Source of the DNA: Candidula unifasciata
Lineage: Eukaryota > Mollusca > Gastropoda > Stylommatophora > Geomitridae
Assembly: GCA_905116865.2 (NCBI GenBank)
Contig: CAJHNH020008445.1
Location: 486,001-550,000 of the forward strand
Length of the DNA: 64,000 nt
Reading direction: 5' to 3'
The notes under the pieces are model-generated. The model did not search any database and was not told the DNA's origin. It saw only the letters and a program-made list of their open reading frames with translations. Below, piece by piece: positions 21,640-32,407 of this stretch. The translations under genes were made by a program, and so were the position numbers. Numbering within the stretch: position 1 is the stretch's first letter; every line of letters starts with the position of its first letter.

Positions 21640-21800
21640 CTTTATAGACAAAGTCGCATTCCATAGGTGATGTGGTGAGCATTGTCACAGCTGCCTTTAC
21701 TTCCTAGGGCATTTCCTAGTACCCACTTTAGGCTGAACTGACCTGGAAGCCAAAGTCAATTACAAAAAAATAAAATCCATCTGTGCAAATACAGATCCAA
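21640..21800 (-). repeat. SINE fragment (tRNA-derived family of 26171-26452)
   Basis: Plus-strand text CATAGGTGATGTGGTGAGCA, then GCCTTTACTTCCTAGGGC and TACCCACTTTAGGCTGA...GGAAGCCAAAGTCA. It parallels the body of the SINE at 26171-26452. The promoter end is missing or unreadable. Confidence 0.65.
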
Positions 21801-21889
21801 GACCTTCAAGCTTGCAGACAAGCATCTATGCTATACAACCATCATCCATGACTGGGAATGTGGTTAGATAGAAAAAAATGATAATTCTT

Positions 21890-22165
21890 GATGCTGATGT
21901 TCACCATGTGGGTGCTGGATCCCATTGTGGGAAAAACAAGAACAGACCCACTGCCTCCCAACAACCGTGTCTTAGGAATCGCCCAACTGGACACTTTCTT
22001 TGAAGTCATAGTTCATCTGCCAGAGCCGCAACAATGAACCAACTGCACACAAATAAGCCTGTAAAATGGATGTACATGCAAAGCTCAGACCCCGGCATAC
22101 AGTCAACATCCACATGGACAAACAACCAGGACTTTTTTGCTGGAGCATACAGCTAGTGAACAAAT
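21890..22165 (+). repeat. SINE-like family A copy (divergent)
   Basis: GTGGGTGCTGGATCCCATTG, GACCCACTGCCTCCCAACAA, CTTTGAAGTCATAGTTCATC and GACAAACAACCAGGACTTTT parallel the element at 15983-16270, ending near GAGCATACAGCTAGTGAAC and AAGAAGAAG. Confidence 0.65.
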
Positions 22166-22169
22166 AAGA

Positions 22170-22560
22170 AGAAGCTACTGATGTGGGACATGATGATGAA
22201 TAATGGACAAATTACAAGTAAAGCACACACAAAAATTGAGACAGGAAGCTGCCTTAATGCTGACATCAAGGAATGATTGTTTTGTGTGGAAAGCTAATGC
22301 CGCTTTCATGGATTAACTAAGCTGTCAGTGACAATTTACAAGTTTAGTTACTTGTTATAAAACTAAGAATACTTTCATTCATAGGTATTAGTTACCACAG
22401 ACTGACTGACTGAAGGATGCTAAACATGACAATTTTTTAAATGTTTACTATTCTGTACTACATTTTGTGAAGTGAAGTGAAATTTCAGCGTACATTTCCC
22501 ATTATGGATGTTTATTTTTTTTAGATCTATTTTATAGTGGAAAGTGGAAGAATGGGCCTC
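22170..22560. other. Intron sequence without recognisable features
   Basis: AT-rich and non-coding in all frames. Nothing recognised. Confidence 0.5.
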
Positions 22561-23300
22561 AGTTTGAATAGTGGGAAGACAGAAGTAATGGTGGTATCCA
22601 ACAAAAAACAAAACAAAAAATTCCTAAATGTGTAATAAAAGTCAATGGTTTTTTTTTGGGGGGGAGGGGGGGGGGGACAAGTACAGAAATTTAAATATCT
22701 GGGCACATAGCTAACATCAGATGGAAGATGCCTTACTGAAAAAAGAAACAGAATAGGACAGGCAAAAACTGCATTTTATCAAATTAAGAATATCTTATGC
22801 AAAATAACTTTGTCATTGAAGGTTAGAAAAAGAATTCTTGCTTGCTATATACATCCAGTTTTAACATATGGTTGTGAGTCCTGGACGATCGGTAGGCAGG
22901 CCAAACAATTTCTTGAGGCCTCAAAATTGTGGTTTTACAGAACAATGCTTAAAATACCTTGGACAGCCCCCCCCCCCCCCATCCACCCAAAAAAAGCAAC
23001 TAAGAGGTTTTGATAGAGACAGGAGCCCAAAGAAAACCACTCACAGACATCAGAAGGAGAAAGTCATCGCTTTTCGGTCATGTTATAAGATAAGAGGGAA
23101 TGGGACATGTGGTGACTACTGGAAAGATATGTGGAAGGAGGGATAGAGGAAGACAACGAGAGAAGATTCTTGACAGTCTTGTTGCATGGCATGGAGGTGT
23201 GTCGGCGCACAAACTGATACATGCTGCAGGAGATCGCAGATTGTGGCTAGGCATAATCTCTCATGCCAGTCAGCAAAGCACATGATGATGATGATGATTC
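22560..23300 (+). mobile_element. LINE 3' part with (ATG)n tail
   Basis: NGLSLNSGKTEVMVVSNK, then a run of G (22660-22678), then RKRILACYIHPVLTYGCESW and KLWFYRTMLKIPW (RT thumb/connection), and a C-run at 22970-22980. The 3' end has CCRRSQIVARHNL and ends at ATGATGATGATGAT (23282-23296). Same family as 3290-3425. Confidence 0.8.
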
Positions 23301-23350
23301 GCTATTCGTATTCGGCCGAATAGTTAGTCCAGCTATTCGTATTCAGCCCT
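23300..23350. repeat. hAT-like terminal motif repeat
   Basis: GCTATTCGTATTCGGCCGAA and GCTATTCGTATTCAGCC occur in tandem about 28 bp apart. This ATTCGTATTCGGCCGAATA-type text is common at the ends of non-autonomous hAT-like elements. Confidence 0.4.
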
Positions 23351-23664
23351 AGTTACTAGCATATCAATGTGCAGGCTTTTACAGCAAAGATGGCTGGAGA
23401 AATAGTATTTAGCTTTCGCAGGCCAGAAAATTTAGCGCTTTGATCTTTAACGACTGGTTCACTGAAACTACTATTCCAAATATATTCATGTAAAGCATAC
23501 AAGACGTGGTTTATTGGCTAGTTCTGAATTAACAGAAATGAATCATTACAGGTTTTGTGTCCCAGCAGGAATTTATTAAGATATACATCTTTCATTTATC
23601 CAGTATCTGCTTTGTGACACTAGGCATTATATTCTAATAAAAGATAGGTAGCCAAACTAGGAAA

Positions 23665-23795
23665 TGCTCGGTTTCTTGGTATGTTGTGAGGTCTTAAGCT
23701 GTCAGTGACTTCTTCAATCGATCTTCTTCAAGGTCGCCCTCTGCCTCTTGGTGTTCCCATTCTCATCTTGTAAGTTCTTGCTGGTGGTGGCCGAT
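23665..23795 (-). mobile_element. LINE C-terminal fragment beside exon E
   Basis: The minus strand reads YKMRMGTPRGRGRP and RRSIEEVTDSL, the basic GRPRxRW-type end of RTE-like LINE proteins. It starts only 57 bp from the exon E donor. Confidence 0.6.
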
Positions 23796-23851
23796 GTAAA
23801 TAAATTAAAAAAACAAAAACTAAACTATTTATTTCAAAAGATCAGTGTTAC

Positions 23852-23965
23852 CTGAGCCTTGGCAGCTCTCCACCTGTCGAAGCCTGATCTGAGAAGAATA
23901 GCAAAGTCTCCGACTTCATGGGGAATTTCATGCAATAATATGGCTAATGTTGTGATCAGACCAAC
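23852..23965 (-). CDS. SLC39A13: SLC39A13-like exon E: TM5, HEIPHEVGD signature
   Basis: A 38-codon phase 0/0 exon encoding [11 protein letters not shown], then [18 protein letters not shown], then [18 protein letters not shown] is the HExPHExGD signature that defines the LIV-1 subgroup of ZIP transporters. It supplies the His and Glu ligands of the transport site in TM5. The acceptor is GTAAATTCAG before 23965 and the donor is CTCAG|GTAACA at 23851. A minus-strand LINE fragment begins 57 bp past the donor, at 23795. Confidence 0.97.
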
Positions 23966-24174
23966 CTGAATTTACAATTTAAAGTATCAATTAGTAAAAT
24001 AACAGAATTAGTTAAAAACAAAAATTATAATATGTAATAAAGAAACTTAAACCTCTATCCAACTTTGGCACATAAAAATGTAGTACCATAAACAAGGGAA
24101 AGTCAATAATTACAAATGATTGTTTAAAAAAACAAAAAAACTAACGATAATAACTTGAAAACCATTAATTTTTA

Positions 24175-24300
24175 TACATAAAATGTGCCTTTAATTTTCA
24201 ACATAATTTCCATCAACACTGATGCACTTGTTCCATTGTTTTATCAGTCCTCCCAAACCTGCTAAACAGAACTGCGTCCTCATATTCTAAACCACATTTT
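24175..24300 (-). mobile_element. mariner-like transposase C-terminal remnant
   Basis: The minus strand reads GGLIKQWNKCISVDGNYVEN. This corresponds to the LVxRWxKCIxxxGDYVEK end of mariner transposases, and a stop follows. Upstream is degenerate. Confidence 0.65.
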
Positions 24301-24599
24301 CACTTCACATTCAACCTTTGCATCATTCTGCTTCCAGTATGGCGGAGCTAGCAACCATGATTTTTTAAAGGCGAGAATTTTCGCCTTGTATTGGTTTTCA
24401 TCACTTAAATCAAACCTCTTACCAGTTCAAACACATGACAGCAATGTGTTCCACTACTGGATGCCGCAGGGAACTTTATGTTTGTGTTATATACTGTGTA
24501 ATAATTAACTGTTTGATGTTTTTGCAACCGGCAATTCGTCAGTGTCCTTAGTGCCCTCAGCAACATGGATGACCTATAAGTGAATATGGCCATCTAATA

Positions 24600-24665
24600 T
24601 TATTGTGCACCGGAATACACAAGGATCAGAGAGATCCTTGTGTATACAGATGTCTGGTCTCTCCC
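24600..24665 (+). repeat. Short dispersed repeat shared with 35475
   Basis: GAATACACAAGGATCAGAGA plus GATCC occurs here and at 35493-35520 with similar upstream bases. Here CAAGGATC...GATCCTTG also forms an inverted repeat. The frame at 35.5 kb reads WNTQGSERS, like the start of a LINE endonuclease. Confidence 0.5.
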
Positions 24666-24699
24666 TTTTGAGCTCATTGTGAATGCCCATGCACTTTGC

Positions 24700-25350
24700 T
24701 AGCCCCAAATTACTGTACTTGAATTAAATAAAGTCAGATTTTATCTGCTGAAGAAATACAATCTGACAAGTATAAAATTACATATTCTTGAGGGTCAAAG
24801 ATGATAAAGGAGTAGGTTTTATCTCAGTCCATGTCCAAACAAATTGGTGAAAGGAATTGGGACAGTTTCAGCTAGAATGATAAAAATTTGCTTAATGGAA
24901 AGGTCAGCAGGCATAAGTTATTAAATTCACAAATACTCTAAAATATATGCCCCAATATCTGATAATTAAGAGTTAGAAACACAAAAACTGTATGGAAGAA
25001 TGAAAATAATAAACAATCACTCAGGTGCCATCTTCACAATGAAGACTGGCTGGAATGGATGTGCAGCACTCTCTCATTTTGGTTGTTTACTCTGTTAAAC
25101 TGCTGATTATCCATCTTTCGATGTTGTGATCTCACTGTATTGGTGTCTAGCTACTGAGCTGTTGAGACCCATATCACAACATGTGATCACCAGGCTGACA
25201 GGTAAGCATGCTGTGCTACCACCACTCCCTATTATATGGAATATAGTATGTTAATTTTTAGTATACTCAGAATTACAATCTAAACCAAAGTCTAGAATAT
25301 TTATATGAGAAGAACAATAGAATGGTTTTACTGTTTGCTAGAAACTGTTA
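24700..25350. other. Intron sequence without recognisable features
   Basis: AT-rich, with no coding frame or repeat that I recognise. Confidence 0.5.
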
Positions 25351-25351
25351 C

Positions 25352-25441
25352 CTTTGTGCTTATACAAAAGCTTGCAGATACAGCTAAGCCATGCGTAAAA
25401 TTGTCCACCATATTTGCTAAAAGGTTGAGGTAACCGCTCAC
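25352..25441 (-). CDS. SLC39A13: SLC39A13-like exon D: TM4, first metal-binding motif
   Basis: A 30-codon phase 0/0 exon encoding VSGYLNLLANMV, then DNFTHGLAVSASF, then CISTK. DNFTHG is the ZIP13 form of the HNFxDG motif in TM4. Its Asn, His and Asp-type residues line the binuclear metal site. The acceptor is TTTTTCTGTAG before 25441 and the donor is AAG|GTAACAG at 25351. This is one of the strongest matches in the window, with no gap against the human protein. Confidence 0.95.
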
Positions 25442-25753
25442 CTACAGAAAAATGCCAATATTGAGCTTTTACCTTCACGTTAACAAATCAGTTGAGAAAA
25501 ATAAATTACAGTAACCCATGTTAACAGAAACTCTAAGAGCCTGAAAAAGAGTTTGTTTTATAACAAAATCAGTTAAGAAAAATTAATCGGTGTAAACTCT
25601 TTTGAACACAAACTACAAGGGACCAAAAAAGAGTGTGTTAACTGAAAAACACGCCAACCAGGGACTCACATTTCAGTGTGTCAACTGACCAAAAAAAAAA
25701 TGGTGTGCTAAAGTCACAAAGAAGGTACTATTAGTGTCAGTTCACTAGATAAA

Positions 25754-26012
25754 CAGGGAGCCACAGTGGTATAGTGGCTAGATGCTTATCTGCAGACCCA
25801 TATGTCATGGGTACAAATTTGCATCAAAAATGACTTTGGTTCAAGAGTGACTCACCCTAAAATAGGTATCAGATAAAGTCCTATGAAATAAAGGTAGTTG
25901 GCGTGATGTTTATCACATCATCCACTGAGTGCCGACTGGTATATGAAATACAGGTCTAGCATTATATATCCTGTACGCCTCAGGGCATGGAAAAGTCCTT
26001 GACTTACTTTAT
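25754..26012 (+). repeat. tRNA-derived SINE, near full length
   Basis: Starts GGGAGCCACAGTGGTATAGT. The A-box-like stretch is TGGTATAGTGGCTAGA and the degenerate B-box is TCATGGGTACAAATTT. The body, AAAAATGACTTTGG...GGCGTGATG, is shared with the SINE at 26171-26452. The end has GGCATGGAAAAGTCC and TTGACTTACTTTA, the family tail. Possible target duplication ACTAGATAA / ACTAGGTAA. Confidence 0.75.
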
Positions 26013-26170
26013 ACTAGGTAACTTATAAATTAGATATACCAACTTGTAACAGTACCAAAAGAAAATTATCAATATGATGACCAGTACAAATTTACTCTAA
26101 AGTACCTTCAGAAAATTTTAACTTTTCATCATCTACATTTAGCTGATCACCAGTCATTGCTATAAATGTA

Positions 26171-26452
26171 AGTAAAAGTAAAGTAAAGGACCCTTTTCCA
26201 CACCTTTAGGCGTATAGGGCATATAGGGCTAGACCTATATTTTATAGACCAATCGGCACAAGATAGGTGATGTGGTCAGCATCACGCCGGCCGCCTTTAC
26301 TTTCTAAGACTGCACCCGGGACCCACTCAAGGCTGGGTCGACCTGGGAGCCAAAGTCATTTTTGAAATAAATCCGGCTCTGCCAGAAAGCGAACCCATGA
26401 CCTTCCGATCTACGGCGCGAATCTAGCCACTCTGCCAAGGAGACTCCCTGTC
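26171..26452 (-). repeat. tRNA-derived SINE, full length, 9-bp target duplication
   Basis: Flanked by ATAAATGTA at 26162-26170 and 26453-26461. In minus sense: CAGGGAGTCTCCTTGGCAGA then GTGGCTAGA (A box), GGTCATGGGTTCGC (B box), a body with AAAAATGACTTTGGCTCCC, and the tail AAAAGGGTCCTTTACTTTAC. The tRNA-like head and Pol III boxes are the best preserved of this family here. Confidence 0.88.
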
Positions 26453-26693
26453 ATAAATGTACTGTGTATAATAGGAAGATACTTTTAAATTCTGCTCCTT
26501 AAAGTGGAAAATTCTGTAAATTTCACAACAGAACAACAGGAAAAAACCTGATCTTCACTTAACAATCAGTAATTTTTATTTCTTTTGGTTTCAAGAGGTT
26601 ACAAGTGTTTTGGTATACTGTTTAGTTTTTACTAATTAGCTTTCTCGATGCTCAGTCACTGAAGGTTCAGGTTGTGTGGTCACATCCTCTATG

Positions 26694-27440
26694 TCAGCGG
26701 TTCTCAAACTGGGTGCCGCAGCACCCAAGGGTGCCACAAGGGAATGCCAGGGGTGCTGCGGCAATAATCAAGAATTTTTCCAAATCTACTTGTGATCAGC
26801 AAAAACAGCAGTTTAAAACAGAAATACTATGAAGGAAGCCAAGATGAGTTCTGGATGCAGGTGTATTCAGAAAACAATGTTAGGATGCAGCGCATTCTCA
26901 GTGTACGCTTGCATTTAAAAACATATACAGGAGCAAGCGATATGAGGGTACAATTAACTAAACTTCCCACAAACATAAAGGAAATCAAGAAAAATTCATC
27001 CAAACAGTTTCATCAATTGCATTAAAGACAATTGAACATACAAAGACAGCAAGTGAAATGGTTTGCCCACTTAGAGAGAATGCCTTGTGACACCATACCA
27101 TACAAAGCATACATGGAAAGAGAAGAAGGACGTAGAGCACATGGGGTAGACCAAGAACAAGATGGAAGGATAACATCAGAGAAACTCTACAACAGCACGA
27201 TGTGCCTATGGTCGAGGCAGCCAGAAGAGCTAGAAACAGAACCTTATATCTCCCTCGACACCCACAGCAGTAAAAGAGGAAGTGAAGAAGAAGAAGAAGA
27301 ACATCAAATTTGCAGTTTTTTCTTATTTTTCTAAGTATTCAAACCACTTTAAGGGTAGGTGTGCCGCCAAGTTTTTTTTTGCCTGACAAGGGTGCCCCGA
27401 CAAAAAAAAGATTGAGAAAGGTGATTTAAAAATGGGTAGA
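26694..27440. mobile_element. Possible hAT-like element with nested LINE 3' end
   Basis: CAGCGGTTCTCAAACTGGGT opens it, and GATTGAGAAAGGTG (reverse CACCTTTCTCAATC) closes it. This is the imperfect CAG...TTCTCAA terminal pattern of hAT elements. Internal GTGCCGCAGCACCCAAGGGT at the left and AAGGGTGCCCCGAC at the right are inverted. No clean 8-bp duplication is seen. Confidence 0.4.
27025..27305 (+). mobile_element. LINE 3' end with (GAA)n tail
   Basis: Reads KWFAHLERMPCDTIPYKAYM, then a degenerate RPRxRWxD end, CLWSRQPEELETEPYISLDT and SSKRGSEEEEEE encoded by the GAA tail (27279-27300). This is a typical LINE C-terminus (WxGHxxRM...IP). Nested in the possible hAT-like element. Confidence 0.75.
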
Positions 27441-27830
27441 AGATGTAGAGGTCGGCGTCTACTATGATATAAAAGTGTGTGAAAGTGGAACATGAATGAT
27501 ACAGGGAGTGAGGTAAATTTTTGGGAACAAAATTCCATGGACTGTGTTGCATGGAGGGGGAAAATCTAGGGAGAGAATGAGAATTAAAAAAAAATTATTG
27601 CAGAAAGGGTGAGAGCTGAGCATCTGAGAAGAAACACAATGGTCCTGACATCTCATGCTCTACTTGTGGAAGACTTTTCTCAACACCGGCAGGTCTTGCC
27701 AGACACACTCACCATCACCATGGACTGTGAGTCCACGCCTCCCCACAGCACAGGATAATACTATCGTCTAGACAAACAAAAAGGTGCCAGCCATCATTTT
27801 AAAAAAGAAATCATCTTTGGTGATGTAAAG

Positions 27831-28018
27831 CAGGGTTATTCAACTGAGTTTACTAAGGAGACATAATGTTCAAAAATGGGGATCGTCACAGGCCAGTGGC
27901 CCAAGCCCCAGCATAGAAAGATCATAAATACAATACAACTAGCACTGATCCGCAGGCCACTTGCTAGCCCTTGGCCCGCCAGATATGGCCCCTGGGCCGC
28001 CAGGTGAATAGCCCGGCT
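27831..28018. mobile_element. hAT-like MITE
   Basis: CAGGGTTATTCA at the left and TGAATAGCCCGGCT at the right form imperfect inverted ends. GTAAAG flanks both sides (27825-27830 and 28019-28024). The interior GGCCACTTGCTAGCCCTTGG is GC-rich and non-coding. The duplication is shorter than the 8 bp expected, so the boundary is uncertain. Confidence 0.55.
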
Positions 28019-28329
28019 GTAAAGAATAAGTTTAACCTAAAAGATATTAGATGACATGAAAAACACAATACTTACTTAATTCAAATTTTTTCTCTCTCAG
28101 GACAGAATTTTTTCATTTTTTATTTTTTATAAATTAAATGTTTTTTTTCAAATAGTGTTTTCTATCCTTGTTGAATGCAAAGAATAAGCTGAACAGTAAA
28201 TTCCTAAAGGCGCTGCAAAAAACAGCCAATTTTTTTTAGCAACTTATACAAATGATTTATCTTAGCTTGACCACAATAGACAACATGGGGATCTATTGCT
28301 AAAAATAATGCATCCCACGGGAGTCTTGA

Positions 28330-28800
28330 AGCTTCAACAAAATATGTTACTAAAAATTATACTAATGTAATTAAAATTCTAACATATGCCAGCGAGAGCT
28401 GGTGAACAACTGATGACAAGGAGCAAGAACAAAAAGTTTGGGGAAACTTAAACATTAAATGGAATGAATTAAAGAAAAATGAAGAAACTAGAGAAATATT
28501 TGGACAACTACTGGTATTTTCAGTTATAAGGAAGAGAAGAATGGTATTGGGTCCCAGTATGAAACAATGTGGACAAAGAATCACAAAACAGACACTGTAA
28601 TGGGAAACATGGAGTGAGGTGCATAGGACAGAATTAAATGTCAGAACTGACTGCAAGCCTGTGGAAAGTATCCTGATACAACAGGATAATGAATGAATGC
28701 AAGTGAATCTTGACTGTAGATTAACAAATATTCCCATAAATGAAAAAATAAAATATAACCGTAACGCAAGAAAACACAAGAGAGGTTACATGGACACACA
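28330..28800 (+). mobile_element. LINE fragment, RT connection to C-terminus
   Basis: Reads ILTYASESW, KKNEETREIFGQLL, and a decayed C-terminal end with NARKHKRGYMDTQNRWDTRP. Same family as 52200-52530. Confidence 0.6.
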
Positions 28801-28928
28801 GAATCGGTGGGACACCAGGCCTACATAATATCCCAGTATAGTTTTGAAATAAACAACATCACAACAACCTTTTATCTAAAAATATGAAATACAAGACTGA
28901 CCAAGAGACTGAAATTATCTTTCATAAA

Positions 28929-28948
28929 CCCCCCCCCCCCCCCCCCCC
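28929..28948. repeat. Poly(C) tract, about 20 nt
   Basis: Homopolymer C run followed by (AAC)n at 28949-28965. Confidence 0.95.
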
Positions 28949-29421
28949 AACAACAACAACAAAACAAATTAATTTTAAAAAAAAATAGGGCACTGCAGCA
29001 CTTGAAAAGAATGAAGAAGAAATAAGAAAGAATGTTTCAAGCATTTCAGTACTAATTTTCAATATTAGCGTACTGGTTGAAAAACATGTAATACCAATGT
29101 GGCCTTAAACCATAATTAAAAAGAATTCTCAATGGCCTTTGATTAAGTCTGGCATGAAGTCTCATGGCACACAATGTAAAAATTTAGTTTTGATACCAAC
29201 AACATAGAAATCATTGAATCTATTTAACAACTAAGCAATGTGTTTCTTACAAACAAACGAAAACAACAAAAAAGGAAACTTTTCAAAATTATAGGAGTTA
29301 AACAAGTATGTACAGTGTTCTCACAAATTTTAAACATATAATTAAAGCACATATTGCTGGATATCTCAATGGTTAAGACAACATCTACACATATCGCTGG
29401 GTGATCTCTATGTAATCTGAA

Positions 29422-29806
29422 CCTTTATTTTTGTTCCGGGACACGCAGGCGTCGATGGAAATGAAAGAGCTGACAGGTTGGCTGGATCCGCTATCACTAC
29501 CGACGGTCAGCCTATGGATCATGCTGATATTATCAATGCCCTCAGAGAAATGGGAAGGATAGAGGACTTTGGTGGCAGTGAATCCACATCACTCGCCAGA
29601 ATGGCAGACTTGGGAATTAAGATCGGCACAACAAAAAACGAGACGCACACCAGCTACGCCAGAAGACTTGTTAATCAACATAGAACTGGTACTATTAGCC
29701 ATCGGACGTTGGGGTTCATACTGAGAGGAGGATCTGAGCACCTATGGACATGTCCGGAGTGCAATGAGGATAACCCAACTAACTAACTAACTAACTAACT
29801 AAATAA
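29422..29806 (+). mobile_element. 5'-truncated I-like LINE 3' end, (AACT)n tail, 14-bp target duplication
   Basis: CTATGTAATCTGAA flanks it exactly at 29408-29421 and 29807-29820. It reads FIFVPGHAGVDGNERADRLA from its first bases, then a 102-codon frame ending CPECNEDNPTN and (AACT)6. It is nearly identical to the copy at 6184-6555 and truncated within 13 bp of the same point. A recent insertion between exons C and D of the zinc-transporter gene, in antisense to it. Confidence 0.93.
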
Positions 29807-30317
29807 CTATGTAATCTGAAATTTGATGATACTCTGATTTTATGGATGGAACCGTTTTATAACAAGGCTGGTAGTAGTAATAGTAGTAATCGAGGTTCTA
29901 AATTCACTGCACACAAGTTGCCCCATAATTGATACGTTCCTGTTCCAGTGAAAATCATACAAAATGCCCTTCACTGCCACATTGTAAAACTAGTAAACAA
30001 ATAATTAGTTCCTGCAAAATCCGGAAACATACACATGAGGAAAGTTCATAAGACAGTTGCTAAATTTGCCAACACCAACATCTGTTACCAGAAGTGCAAT
30101 TAGCTGATGGAAGTAGTCAATCAGGATAAGCTGGCCTGGCAGTACATATGCAGTATTAATGCATAAAACACTTGATCAGAGCAAACACAAACTGAGCACT
30201 AGCCATTTTTAATTTTCTGATTGTCATGACACAAACCACTGCAGGCACTCAATTTACAGGCACAAATTTAGAGAAAATTTTAAAATTGCATGAAATTGTT
30301 AACTACAAGGAACATGG

Positions 30318-30560
30318 TGGCGCCCGTGGCTAAGGCGTTGCGAGTCCGACTCGTAATCCAACATACCGTGATCGAAACCCACTGCGTGGTATGGGACGTC
30401 GCAGGTCGGCCCAGCCTCAAATGGGTACCAGGATGGCTGTCCTTGGTAAGCAAAAGACGGTCGGCATAATGCATAATTACCCACCGAGTGCCGATAGGTG
30501 CTCTTCCCATATTCCCGATGCACCTAAAGGCGTGAAAAGGGATCTTTACTTACTTTACTT
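30318..30560 (+). repeat. tRNA-derived SINE with 14-bp target duplication
   Basis: TACAAGGAACATGG flanks it exactly at 30304-30317 and 30561-30574. The head GCCCGTGGCTAAGGCGTTGC is an A-box-like stretch and ACCGTGATCGAAACCC the B-box region. The tail AAAAGGGATCTTTACTTACT is shared with the SINE at 26171, but the head differs. It lies 309 bp from exon C. Confidence 0.9.
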
Positions 30561-30882
30561 TACAAGGAACATGGGATAATTAAAATCAAAATAAACACAT
30601 TTTAGAAGAAATTAACACTTTAAATATCTAGAGTTTGCTAGTGTCAAATTCTGTGATCATATTAAGAGACATGATAATTTGTTAAAACCACCCTAAAGGG
30701 AAAAGTGGAAGTCACCTATGAAAAAAAAAGTATACAATGACACAAGTGAGAAGATATCAAAAGACATGTCTGTCTGTCCAAGTGTGCTACCAGAGTGACA
30801 GACTGAAAGTATTAGAGATCTGTTGCAGGCAACCAGTACTGAGATGGGATTTAATTACTGACGTTATAATATAAGCACAAAC

Positions 30883-31134
30883 CTTTATTTTGGTGTCTAT
30901 GTCCTGTCTGGATGTTGGAACTGTGTCTACAGCTGTGTTTACGTTTTCAATCACTGTACATTTTTCATATTCCTTTAAGGATCTCTGTTCACATTTAATC
31001 TGTCGTTTACTGCACATTCTAGGATTTCTGCCTGTGTTACAAGTCATCATAGATGTTGATCCTCCTGATTTCTTTAAATGTTCTTGTTCGCCTTGTGTAG
31101 AAATTGTAGAAGTATCGTCACATGTGTCATGAAG
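30883..31134 (-). CDS. SLC39A13: SLC39A13-like exon C: variable cytosolic loop
   Basis: An 84-codon, phase 0/0 exon carrying the large loop between TM3 and TM4. The acceptor is AAATTTCAG before 31134 and the donor is ATAAAG|GTTTGT at 30882. The loop is hydrophilic, rich in Lys, Ser, Thr and Asp, and contains five cysteines. It lacks the long His runs typical of ZIP7 loops. It ends DIDTKIK, which leads into VSGYLN of the next exon, just as human ZIP13 has RSIK before VSGYLN. The loop is poorly conserved in the family, so the assignment rests on phase, position and the conserved ends rather than on internal identity. Unspliced, the frame stays open on both sides, but the intron-encoded parts resemble nothing. 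Confidence 0.8.
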
Positions 31135-31319
31135 CTGAAATTTGCAAACAAAAGTTACATTAGTTTCAGACAGTAGGATCCAAGAAAAACATTGACATTT
31201 TATTTTATTTTTGTTAAAAGTCAATGCAGCACACTTTTATTTAACTTGATTCTTTGGGGGTTTTTTTTCTTTCTGATTCAACTGTTTACATTTTTTTAAA
31301 TGCTACAATGTAGTTATGA

Positions 31320-31625
31320 GTTAAGAACCTACATGATAGCATTCGGGACATTCCCAAAAGTGCTCTGTCCCCATCTTAGCAGCAAAGCACAATTACGATA
31401 GTACCAGTACCAGTCTGATTGTATGTCCATCTTGCTCATCCCCTTAGTACTGAGCATTGGCCAATCTCCTGGTAATTCCTCGCTGCACCTTCTCTTTGTG
31501 CCTTCACACTGTTTATTGGCTCCCTGATGGTGCTTATAACATCTAGCTTGTCATGCATCAGTTCATCACCAAGCAGTACAGAATGAGCCATCTGTTTGAC
31601 TGTTCATTTCCCAAAACACTAACTT
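31320..31625 (-). mobile_element. I-like LINE fragment, RNase H C-terminus
   Basis: The minus strand reads QMAHSVLLGDELMHDKLDVI, then RWTYNQTGTGTIVIVLCC and RALLGMSRMLS. This parallels RRTYNRIVTSTISIGILHWL of the element at 44090-45420. Confidence 0.7.
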
Positions 31626-31629
31626 GCCC

Positions 31630-32400
31630 TAGGGAAAATTCCAAAGGATGGGACCTTAAAAGCATTTCATTTTTGTGCCATGTTTGTTTCTTGTCACTGT
31701 TTGCTGATGAAGACTTGCTGCAACCTCTTTATTGTAATTTGCTCCGTAAAGCTGACATATATTTCCTGTTGTTCAATTTTTTTTTCATATTTTACAGAAT
31801 GAATATTCTACATCTTTGTCAATTTGGGTGAGAAACAGAGATTTTGGGAGCTACACAGACAAGCCAAACTTGATGACAAGAAGTGAATCAATGTCAGCAG
31901 ATTAGTGAGAATTCTGTGTAAGCTGCACTTATGGTTTTACAAAAGATTGATCAGGTCACCAAAAATAGATTTTTAGAAAAAATGTAATGAAACTGTCTTG
32001 AACAAAATTAACTCACAAACAGGACTGATTATCTGCATGAGAAGAAGGTAAATTCTTTGAGAACATCAGGAGAGGGAAAATGGCAGAATGACAGGACAAC
32101 AACAAAAGTTGGAGGGAAAAAGATATCAAGAAAGACCAAGTGAGAGGTCATGGGGCAGTCTGGCATTAAAGCATAGAAAAAATCTGTCTCAGAAATAAAT
32201 CGGCAGTCTTGCTTGCAACTTCTTCTTTTCCCTGCTGTGTGTGCAATCCTGGGATTCACACTAGGGCAAACCGCTAATGAACCAGAGATATGACGAGAGA
32301 TACAACATCACTTGCTGATGAGAACTGAGTAGTTGACAGTTGCAAGAAATGTGTGAATGGCAGAGGTTGAAAAACAGAAGCTTATCTGGATCTGTACTTG
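31630..32400. other. Intron sequence without recognisable genes
   Basis: The 76-codon minus frame at 32029-32259 has no motif. CTTGCAACTTCTTCTTTTCC at 32211 recurs as CTTGCAAATTCTTCTTTTCC at 32799, hinting at a decayed duplication. Confidence 0.45.
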
Positions 32401-32407
32401 ATGCTAC

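Noticed and set aside
28357..28779. 140-codon minus-strand frame rich in Phe, Ser and Cys
   Set aside because: Antisense shadow of a plus-strand LINE fragment.
30318..30560. Functional tRNA gene
   Set aside because: A- and B-box-like stretches are present, but the cloverleaf is not complete and it has a SINE body, tail and target duplication.
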